A stretch of 11,585 bases of DNA from an uncultured Oscillospiraceae bacterium (GTDB lineage Bacteria > Bacillota > Clostridia > Oscillospirales > Oscillospiraceae), in contig CALWYA010000032.1 in NCBI GenBank assembly GCA_944385645.1, positions 1-11,585 of the forward strand, read 5' to 3'. A program made the translations under genes and the position numbers. The notes under the pieces are model-generated. The model searched no databases, had not been told where the DNA came from, and worked only from the letters and a program-made list of their open reading frames with translations. Below, one piece after another: positions 6,082-11,585 of this stretch. The stretch's first letter is position 1; each line of letters opens with the position of its first letter.

Positions 6082-7254
6082 TCAGGAGAGCAGTCCCAGG
6101 TCGTATTTCCAGCCCAGCACCCGGGCAGCGGCCCGGTCGATGACCTCCTGGGAGAGGGTCCCGTCGGCCAGGGCCTGGAGCACCTGGGGGATCTGCTGGG
6201 TGAAGTCGGTGGTGAGCACCATGTCGTTGCCTGCCTGGAGGGCCAGCACCGCCGCCGAGCCGGTTTCGGCGTACTGGTCGATGGCGTCCATGGCCAGGTC
6301 GTCGGTGAGGATCACCCCATCAAAGCCCAGCTCCTCCCGGAGCACTCGGTGGACCTCCGGGGACAGGGAGGCGGGCAGGTCGCCGTCCATGCAGGTGACG
6401 ATGTTGTGGCTCACCAGCACCGCGTCCGCCCCGGCGGAAATGCCCGCCTCGAAGGGGAGAAAGTCGGAGGTCTCGAAGGAGTCGTAGGGCCGCTGATCCA
6501 CGGCGATCCCCGTGTGGGTATCCACATTGTTTCCATAGCCGGGGAAGTGCTTGAGCACCGAGCCGATGCGGCTCTCCTCCATGGCCCCCACCACCGAGGC
6601 GACATATCCGGCGGTGGCCTGGGCGTCCTGGCCCAGGGTGCGGTCATGGATGAAGTCGGCCGGGTCGGTGGACACGTCGGCCACCGGGGCGAAGTTCACG
6701 TTGATGCCCAAGCCCAGGAGCAGGCTGCTCTTCTCCCGGGCGTCCTCGGCGAAGATGTCCCCCTGGCCGGAGGAGGCCAGCGCCAGCTCCTGGGGGGACT
6801 GGAACCGGTGGGAGGCCAGCTCCGGGTTGGAGCTCACCCGGACCACGGTGCCCCCCTCCTCATCCACCCCGATGAGCAGGGGGAGGTCGGCCGCCCCCTG
6901 ATAGGCGGCGATGTCGGCCGTCACCTCCGCCCGGGTCTTGTCCTGAAAGTCCCGGCCAAAGAGGATATAGCCCCCCAGATGGTACTCCGACACCAGGGCG
7001 GCGGCGTGCATGGACGGGCAGCGGGCAAAGAACAGCTGACCAACCTTCTCCTCCAGGGTCATGTTGGACAAAATCCGGTCCACCGCCGCCTGCCGGGGGT
7101 CGGACTCCGGTTCCGGCTCCGGGTCGGGAGCGGGCTCCGGCTGGGGCTGGAAGGCGGACACATCGGGGGCGGAGGAGCTTCCGCCGGGGGCGGCGGGGGC
7201 ACAGCCGGCCAGGGCCAGCAGGGCGGCCAGCAGCAGGGCGAGGGGTCGTCTCAT
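6082..7254 (-). CDS. Secreted GH3 beta-N-acetylhexosaminidase-like lipoprotein (NagZ-type)
   Basis: A 390-residue lipoprotein with a family 3 glycoside hydrolase domain. The signal peptide MRRPLALLLAALLALAG ends at the lipobox L15-A-G-C18, predicting a diacylglyceryl-modified Cys18 and display outside the membrane. A Pro/Glu spacer (about 23-53) precedes the catalytic domain (about 55-390). KHFPGYGNNVDTHTG at 235-249 is the NagZ signature, with D245 and H247 as the expected acid/base dyad. ILTDDLAMDAI (315-325) carries the expected nucleophile D318. NagZ-type enzymes release GlcNAc from peptidoglycan fragments, so cell-wall turnover is the likely role, but the sugar specificity is inferred. 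The ATG at 7254 is chosen because AAAGGAG (7261-7267) lies 6 nt upstream and the signal peptide starts there; a longer frame reaching upstream overlaps the neighbouring gene and has no support. It starts 14 nt after the FAH-family gene stop, indicating one transcript. Confidence 0.93.
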   Translation of the reverse strand: MRRPLALLLAALLALAGCAPAAPGGSSSAPDVSAFQPQPEPAPDPEPEPESDPRQAAVDRILSNMTLEEKVGQLFFARCPSMHAAALVSEYHLGGYILFGRDFQDKTRAEVTADIAAYQGAADLPLLIGVDEEGGTVVRVSSNPELASHRFQSPQELALASSGQGDIFAEDAREKSSLLLGLGINVNFAPVADVSTDPADFIHDRTLGQDAQATAGYVASVVGAMEESRIGSVLKHFPGYGNNVDTHTGIAVDQRPYDSFETSDFLPFEAGISAGADAVLVSHNIVTCMDGDLPASLSPEVHRVLREELGFDGVILTDDLAMDAIDQYAETGSAAVLALQAGNDMVLTTDFTQQIPQVLQALADGTLSQEVIDRAAARVLGWKYDLGLLS

Positions 7255-7268
7255 GGAGCGCTCCTTTC

Positions 7269-8147
7269 TCAGCGGAAGGTGTTGGTCAGGGTGCCGATCC
7301 CCTGGATGGTCACATCCACCCGGTCCCCGGCCTTCAGCCACTGCTTCCGGTCGGCGGGGTATCCCTGCATGACCCCCTGGGGGGTGCCGGTGAAGATCAG
7401 GTCCCCGGGCAGGAGGGTGAAGTGGTGGGACAGGTCGGCGATGATCTGGGCCAGGGGGAAGATCATGTCGGAGGTGTTGGAGGACTGCCGCACCTCCCCG
7501 TTCACCCGGCTGGAGATGTCCAGGCGGGTGGGATCCAGCTCTCCGGCGGGGACCAGGCAGGGGCCGATGGGGGCGAAGCCGTCGAAGGTCTTGGACAGCA
7601 GCCACTGGCCGCCCCGGGCGAACTGCAGGTCCCGGGTGGACAGGTCGTTGCCGCAGGTATAGCCGAACACATAGTCCAGGGCCCGCTCCTGGGGCACGTC
7701 CCGGGCGGGTTTTCCGATCACAGCTACCAATTCCGCCTCATAATCATACTCCTTGTAATCGGCGGGCAGGGCGACCTCTTCCCCGTGGGCGGCCAGGGCG
7801 TTGTGAAACTTGTTGAACAGCACCGGGGCAGGGGGGAGGGGGAGGTCGCACTCCCTGGCGTGCTGCCGGTAATTCAGGCCGATGCACAGGATGCGCCCGG
7901 GCTCGGTGACCACCGGGGCCAGCCGGACTGCCTCCGGGGGCAGCAGGCACACCGGGTCGCGGGTCAGGGGGTCCAGCAGCTGCTCCACCCCCTCCGCCCC
8001 CTCTGCCCCCAGGAGGATGGCCTCCTCCATGTCCGCTGGGGCGGTCGTCCCCCGGCGGGTGGCCTCGGCGGCCGCGTCCACGATGCCCGCCTCGGTCTGG
8101 AGACCCAGGGCGGGGGCGCCGTTGCGCCAGAACTGTACCAATTTCAT
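7269..8147 (-). CDS. Fumarylacetoacetate hydrolase (FAH) family protein
   Basis: A 292-residue cytoplasmic enzyme of the FAH/FAHD1 family, whose members hydrolyse or isomerise acylpyruvates and related 2-keto acids using a divalent metal. The FAH core starts at RILCIGLNYRQHA (85-97). The metal ligands are recognisable as E137 and E139 in YDYEAEL and D168 in GNDLSTRD. SKTFDGFAPIGP (185-196) and FTGTPQGV (252-259) are further family signatures. The N-terminal 80 residues resemble the small first domain of this group. The start ATG at 8147 has AAAGGAG (8156-8162) 8 nt upstream. The exact substrate (acylpyruvate, oxaloacetate, hydroxyheptadienedioate) cannot be read from sequence and no aromatic-degradation genes accompany it, so a housekeeping role such as oxaloacetate or acylpyruvate clearance is possible. 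It follows the aspS terminator and precedes the GH3 gene closely. Confidence 0.92.
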   Translation of the reverse strand: MKLVQFWRNGAPALGLQTEAGIVDAAAEATRRGTTAPADMEEAILLGAEGAEGVEQLLDPLTRDPVCLLPPEAVRLAPVVTEPGRILCIGLNYRQHARECDLPLPPAPVLFNKFHNALAAHGEEVALPADYKEYDYEAELVAVIGKPARDVPQERALDYVFGYTCGNDLSTRDLQFARGGQWLLSKTFDGFAPIGPCLVPAGELDPTRLDISSRVNGEVRQSSNTSDMIFPLAQIIADLSHHFTLLPGDLIFTGTPQGVMQGYPADRKQWLKAGDRVDVTIQGIGTLTNTFR

Positions 8148-8186
8148 GCAACTCGCTCCTTTTAGCTGTGATGGATGGGAGAAGGC

Positions 8187-8214
8187 AAAAGCGCCCGCGG
8201 GAACGGGCGCTTTT
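8187..8214 (-). terminator. Intrinsic terminator of aspS
   Basis: A perfect 11-bp stem pairs 8187-8197 with 8204-8214 around a 6-nt loop. On the minus strand it starts 12 nt after the aspS stop (8227) and ends in TTTTGCCTTCT. The A4/T4 ends of the stem make the outer pairs symmetric. Only 39 nt separate it from the next start codon (8147). Confidence 0.8.
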
Positions 8215-8226
8215 GGGTTTTATGGT

Positions 8227-10026
8227 TTATGCCTCGTCAGAGGTTTCCTCTTTCCGGGTGACAGCCAGACTCAGTTCGTCCAGCTGCTTGTCATCCACGA
8301 AGTCGGGGCACTGGGTCATGGGCTCAGAGGCGTTCTGCACCTTGGGGAAGGCGATGACGTCCCGGATGGAGTCGGCCCCGGTCATGAGCATGACCAGCCG
8401 GTCCAGGCCGTAGGCCAGGCCGCCGTGGGGGGGTGCGCCGAACTTGAAGGCGTTGATCAGGTGGCCGAAACGCTCCATGGCCTCCTCGTCGGTGAAGCCC
8501 AGGGCCCGGAACATGGCCTCCTGGGTCTCGGGGACGGAGATGCGGATGGAGCCGCCGCCCAGCTCGGTGCCGTTGAGGACGATGTCATAGGCCTTGGCCC
8601 GGCAGTTCTTCTTGTCGGTCTCCAGCTTGTCGATGTCCTCGTCCATGGGGGCGGTGAAGGGGTGGTGCATGGCCACGTAGCGGCCCTCCTCCTCGCTGTA
8701 CTCGAACATGGGGAACTCGGTGACCCACAGGAACTTGAAGTCCTTGGGGTCCAGGATGCCCAGCTGCTTGGCGCACTCGCACCGCAGGGCGCCCAGGGCG
8801 GCAAAGACCACCTCGTCCTTCACGTCGCCCACGATGAGGACCAGGTCCCCGTCCTTGGCGCCGGCCCGCTCCAGGATCGCTTTGTTCTCCTCCTCGGTGA
8901 GGAACTTCTGATAGGAGGAGGTCACCTGCCCGTCGTGGAGGCGGGTCCAGGCCAGGCCCTTGGCCTGATAGGTCTTGGCCAGCTCGGCCAGCTTGTCGAT
9001 TTTCTTCCGGGGGAAGTCGGCGGCGTGGCCCTTCACGTTGATCATCCGAACCGAGCCGCCGGCGGCCACCGGGGCGGAGAACACCTGGAAGCCGCAGTCC
9101 TTCACCAGGTCGCTGATGTCCTGGAGCTCGAAGCCGAAGCGCAGGTCGGGCTTGTCCGAGCCGAAGCGGTCCATGGCCTCCTGCCAGGGCATCCGGCGGA
9201 AGGGGGTCTGGAGGTCCACGTCCAGCACCTCTTTGAACACCCGCTTCAGGAAGCCCTCCTGGATGGTCATCACATCCTCCTCGTTGACGAAGGACATCTC
9301 CAGGTCGATCTGGGTGAACTCGGGCTGCCGGTCGGCCCGCAGGTCCTCGTCCCGGAAGCACCGGGCGATCTGGAAGTAGCGGTCAAACCCGGAGAGCATC
9401 AGCAGCTGCTTGTACTGCTGGGGGGACTGGGGCAGGGCGTAGAACTTGCCCGGGTGGACCCGGGAGGGCACCAGATAGTCCCGGGCCCCCTCGGGGGTGG
9501 ACTTGGTGAGCATGGGGGTCTCGATTTCCAGGAAGCCCTGCTCGTCGAAGTAGTCCCGGGCGATCTTGGCCACCCGGTGCCGGGTGGCGATGCACTTCTG
9601 CATGTCGGGCCGGCGCAGGTCCAGATAGCGGTACTTCAGGCGCAGCATGTCGTTGGCCTTGGAGTTCTCCACGATCTCGAAGGGCGGGGTCTCTGCCTTC
9701 GCCAGCAGCCGCAGCTCGGTGACGTACAGCTCCACATCGCCGGTGGCGATCTTGTCGGTCTTGGCCTCCCGCTCCTTCAGCCGGCCGGTGGCGGCCACCA
9801 CGTACTCAGACCGCAGGCTCTTGGCCTTCTCGAAGACCTGCCGGTCGGTCTCGTCGTCAAAGGTCAGCTGGAGGATGCCGGTGCGGTCCCGCAGGTCCAC
9901 AAAGATGAGGGCCCCCTTGTCCCGCTGCCGCTGGACCCAGCCGCACACCGAGATGGTCTTTCCCGCGTCGCTGGCGCGCAGGTCGCCACAGTAATGGGTG
10001 CGGTGGAAATCCTGAAGATTGTCCAC
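8227..10026 (-). CDS. aspS: Aspartyl-tRNA synthetase (AspRS, class II)
   Basis: A 599-residue bacterial-type AspRS that charges tRNA-Asp. The N-terminal OB anticodon-binding domain covers about 8-110 (HRTHYCGDLR, ISVCGWVQRQRDKGALIFVDLRDRTG). Class II motifs follow: motif 1 around 153-175 (ending FLEIETPMLTKSTPEGARDY), motif 2 at 215-245 (RYFQIARCFRDEDLRADRQPEFTQ), and motif 3 near 536-549 (GLAYGLDRLVMLM). QSPQQYKQLLM (200-210) and DRFGSDKPDLRFG (286-298) are bacterial AspRS signatures, and the GAD insertion lies between motifs 2 and 3. The start is a GTG at 10026, chosen because GGAG (10036-10039) lies 9 nt upstream and the protein then begins at the family's usual point; upstream in-frame ATGs at 10128 and 10095 would add an unrelated peptide and lack ribosome sites. 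The residue aligned to E. coli Leu30 is Lys37. It lies downstream of hisS, a common Firmicutes order. Confidence 0.97.
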   Translation of the reverse strand: MDNLQDFHRTHYCGDLRASDAGKTISVCGWVQRQRDKGALIFVDLRDRTGILQLTFDDETDRQVFEKAKSLRSEYVVAATGRLKEREAKTDKIATGDVELYVTELRLLAKAETPPFEIVENSKANDMLRLKYRYLDLRRPDMQKCIATRHRVAKIARDYFDEQGFLEIETPMLTKSTPEGARDYLVPSRVHPGKFYALPQSPQQYKQLLMLSGFDRYFQIARCFRDEDLRADRQPEFTQIDLEMSFVNEEDVMTIQEGFLKRVFKEVLDVDLQTPFRRMPWQEAMDRFGSDKPDLRFGFELQDISDLVKDCGFQVFSAPVAAGGSVRMINVKGHAADFPRKKIDKLAELAKTYQAKGLAWTRLHDGQVTSSYQKFLTEEENKAILERAGAKDGDLVLIVGDVKDEVVFAALGALRCECAKQLGILDPKDFKFLWVTEFPMFEYSEEEGRYVAMHHPFTAPMDEDIDKLETDKKNCRAKAYDIVLNGTELGGGSIRISVPETQEAMFRALGFTDEEAMERFGHLINAFKFGAPPHGGLAYGLDRLVMLMTGADSIRDVIAFPKVQNASEPMTQCPDFVDDKQLDELSLAVTRKEETSDEA

Positions 10027-10039
10027 GAAAATCAACTCC

Positions 10040-10098
10040 GTTTCGTATGATAATATCCCTATATTACAAATAGTAATGGAATTTTCTGCCTTCATAGG
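10040..10098 (-). promoter_or_regulatory. A+T-rich leader with possible aspS promoter
   Basis: Between hisS and aspS the sequence turns sharply A+T-rich. On the minus strand the run GATATTATCATACG offers a -10-like TATTAT (5 of 6 to consensus) about 30 nt upstream of the aspS ribosome site. No hexamer at 16-18 bp spacing matches the -35 consensus at more than 3 of 6 positions. A small palindrome (ATTAC-5 nt-GTAAT) sits just upstream. A separate aspS start of transcription is plausible but unproven. Confidence 0.35.
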
Positions 10099-10128
10099 AT
10101 GTTCCCGCCCCACAGGGGACGGGAACAT
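10099..10128 (-). other. Stem-loop between hisS and aspS
   Basis: Nine pairs (10099-10107 with 10120-10128), a single bulged A at 10119, then four G-C pairs (10108-10111 with 10115-10118) close a 3-nt loop. It starts 18 nt after the hisS stop on the minus strand. It is not followed by a T run (CCTATGAAGG comes next), so it is either a weak terminator or an mRNA-stability or processing stem. Confidence 0.6.
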
Positions 10129-10146
10129 GGGAGCGGCGGGAGTCGG

Positions 10147-11523
10147 TCAGCCCTCCTGGGCCCCCCGGTCCACGATGGGGGTCCCCTCGTTCAGGGGGGC
10201 CAGACCCTTCTGGATGTGGGCGGCCACCTGGTCCATGGGCAGCTTGAGCTGCTCGCCGGTGCGCATATTCTTCACCGAGGCGGCGTTGTCCCGGACCTCG
10301 TCATCGCCCAGGATGATGACGTAGGGGACGGCCAGCTTGTCGGCGTAGGTCATCTTCTGCTTGAACTTCTTGGGCTCGCCGTAGATCTGGGTGCGCACCC
10401 CGGCGGCGCGCAGGGCGGTGGCCAGGGAGATGGCCGGGCCCATATCTTCGGCCATGGGGAGGATGAGGGCGTCGGCGGGGGCGGTGTTCAGCTCGTCGTT
10501 GAGATAGCCCTGGTCCTCCAGCACGAAGAACAGCCGGGTCAGGCCGATGGAGATACCCACTCCGGGGAGCTGCCGGTCAGTGTAATACTCGGCCAGGTTG
10601 TCGAACCGGCCGCCGGAGCAGATGGAGCCGATCTCCGGGTGGTCCAGCATGGTGGTCTCATAGACCGTGCCGGTGTAGTAGTCCAGGCCCCGGGCGATGG
10701 TCAGGTCCAGGGCGAAGTTGGCCTCGGGCACCCCGAAGGCGGCCAGGTGCTTTGCCACCATGGTCAGCTCGTCCAGCCCCTCGTCAAAGACGGGGCTGCG
10801 GCCCCGGTACTGCTCCAGGCTGGCCAGCACCTCCTGGTTGGAGCCCTTGATGTCGATGAACCGGAGGATCTCCCCCGCCTGCTGGTCGGTCAGGCCGATG
10901 TCGGGGGCGGTGAGCAGGTCCCGGACGCTCTTCTCGCCGATCTTCTCCAGCTTGTCCACCGTGCGCATGATGTCGGTGGACTGGCGGGTCAGATCCAGCA
11001 TGGCGTAGAAGCCGTTGAGGATCTTCCGGTTGTTCACCCGGATCTGGAAGCGGCGCAGGCCCAGGGCGGTGAAGGTGCGGTAGATGATGGCGGGGATCTC
11101 GGCGTCGTTGGACACGTCCAGCTTGCCGTCGCCGATGATGTCGATGTCCGCCTGATAGAACTCCCGGAAGCGGCCCCGCTGGGCACGCTCGCCCCGGTAG
11201 ACCTTGCCGATCTGGAAGCGGCGGAAGGGGAAGGCCAGTTCGGCGTAGTGCAGGGCGACGTACTTGGCCAGGGGCACCGTCAGGTCAAAGCGCAGGGACA
11301 GGTCGCTGTCCCCCTTCATGAAGCGGTAGATCTGCTTCTCAGTCTCGCCGCCCCCCTTGGCCAGCAGCACGTCGCTGGCCTCGATGAGGGGGGTGTCCAG
11401 GGGGAAGAACCCGTACAGGGAGAAGGAATCCCGGAGAATGGCGGCCATGCGGTCGAACTGGATCTGCCGGGCGGGGAGAAGCTCCATAAAGCCGGACAGG
11501 GTCCGGGGTTGTACTTTAGCCAT
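10147..11523 (-). CDS. hisS: Histidyl-tRNA synthetase (HisRS, class II)
   Basis: A 458-residue HisRS that charges tRNA-His. Motif 1 lies in the first 60 residues; SLRFDLTVPLAKYVA (76-90) forms the active-site strand; motif 2 is RRFQIGKVYRGERAQRGRFREFYQ (101-124); the histidine-binding HisA motif LDLTIARGLDYYTGTVYE spans 272-289; SGGRFDN follows at 303-309; motif 3 is GVGISIGLTRL (321-331). The C-terminal anticodon domain (about 350-440) includes YADKLAVPYVIILGDDE. The usual opening PRGTxDxxP is replaced by PRTLSGFMELLP. Together with RFDLTVP, GRFREFYQADIDIIG and VNNRKILNGF this places it in the archaeal/eukaryote-like HisRS branch rather than the Bacillus/E. coli type. The ATG at 11523 has AAAGGA (11533-11538) 9 nt upstream. 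It is the first gene of the minus-strand block visible here; its promoter and most of its leader lie past the window edge. Confidence 0.97.
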   Translation of the reverse strand: MAKVQPRTLSGFMELLPARQIQFDRMAAILRDSFSLYGFFPLDTPLIEASDVLLAKGGGETEKQIYRFMKGDSDLSLRFDLTVPLAKYVALHYAELAFPFRRFQIGKVYRGERAQRGRFREFYQADIDIIGDGKLDVSNDAEIPAIIYRTFTALGLRRFQIRVNNRKILNGFYAMLDLTRQSTDIMRTVDKLEKIGEKSVRDLLTAPDIGLTDQQAGEILRFIDIKGSNQEVLASLEQYRGRSPVFDEGLDELTMVAKHLAAFGVPEANFALDLTIARGLDYYTGTVYETTMLDHPEIGSICSGGRFDNLAEYYTDRQLPGVGISIGLTRLFFVLEDQGYLNDELNTAPADALILPMAEDMGPAISLATALRAAGVRTQIYGEPKKFKQKMTYADKLAVPYVIILGDDEVRDNAASVKNMRTGEQLKLPMDQVAAHIQKGLAPLNEGTPIVDRGAQEG

Positions 11524-11585
11524 AGGTCAAAATCCTTTCTGTTGTGGAGTTTTTTCAAAGGGCCCCGGTGGGGGCGCGGGCGGGG

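Noticed and set aside
7255..7605. Longer N-terminus for the GH3 protein overlapping the FAH gene
   Set aside because: The lipoprotein signal peptide and AAAGGAG site fix the start at 7254; the extension is a shadow of the FAH gene.
5983..7662. Long plus-strand open frame opposite the GH3 gene
   Set aside because: Its translation is repetitive Gly/Val/His/Gln without a domain, and the minus strand encodes a complete GH3 lipoprotein.
8148..8186. A promoter for the FAH gene between the aspS terminator and its start
   Set aside because: TTGCCT with CTAAAA at 17-bp spacing is the best pair; the -10 match is poor and transcription would start in the ribosome site.
7882..10050. Plus-strand open frame of over 700 codons opposite aspS
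   Set aside because: Shadow of the aspS codon pattern; no coherent protein family, while AspRS motifs are intact on the other strand.
10027..10128. N-terminal extension of AspRS from ATG at 10128 or 10095
   Set aside because: The extra peptide matches no AspRS, the codons fall in a hairpin and an A+T leader, and neither ATG has a ribosome site; the GTG at 10026 does.
11524..11585. A T-box leader upstream of hisS, common in Firmicutes
   Set aside because: Only 62 nt of the leader are in the window. It shows a G/C-rich run and a T3 but no T-box sequence or complete terminator; the decisive part lies beyond the edge.

Overview
The window is GC-rich throughout, with dense short-spaced genes, AAAGGAG-type ribosome sites and Firmicutes-type housekeeping genes (jag, a YaaO-like decarboxylase, holB, ricT/yaaT). 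This points to a high-GC member of the Clostridia, most likely an Oscillospiraceae-type gut bacterium near Flavonifractor, Pseudoflavonifractor or Lawsonibacter. The assignment is inferred from gene content and composition only.

Layout. The plus-strand half (1-6022) starts with the cut C-terminal tail of a protein that is probably the membrane insertase YidC. It is followed by jag/khpB, a strong intrinsic terminator, an Orn/Lys/Arg decarboxylase (YaaO-like), the DNA polymerase III delta' subunit (holB), a short A+T-rich heptad-repeat hairpin, ricT (yaaT, PSP1 family) and an AEC-family permease. A perfect 14-bp hairpin at 6041-6071 separates this block from a convergent minus-strand block. Read in the direction of transcription, that block is hisS, aspS, a fumarylacetoacetate-hydrolase-family enzyme and a secreted GH3 beta-N-acetylhexosaminidase-like lipoprotein.

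How the genes relate. YidC and Jag belong to membrane-protein insertion and envelope control. Decarboxylase-holB-ricT is a reduced form of the yaaO-tmk-darA-yaaR-holB-ricT arrangement I know from Bacillus. hisS-aspS is a common Firmicutes pairing. The FAH-family enzyme and the GH3 lipoprotein are 14 nt apart and probably co-transcribed, with no obvious metabolic link.

I do not see an undescribed multi-gene system. The most unusual structure is the 3703-3806 element: seven direct copies of a 7-nt unit related to AGGAGAT, then a loop, then about four and a half inverted copies, wedged between holB and ricT. It supplies the holB stop codon and lies just upstream of the ricT ribosome site. No stretch over 300 bases lacks a gene; the largest gaps are 10027-10146 (120 nt) and 3721-3820 (100 nt), both annotated. 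Every coding sequence except the first is complete in the window.
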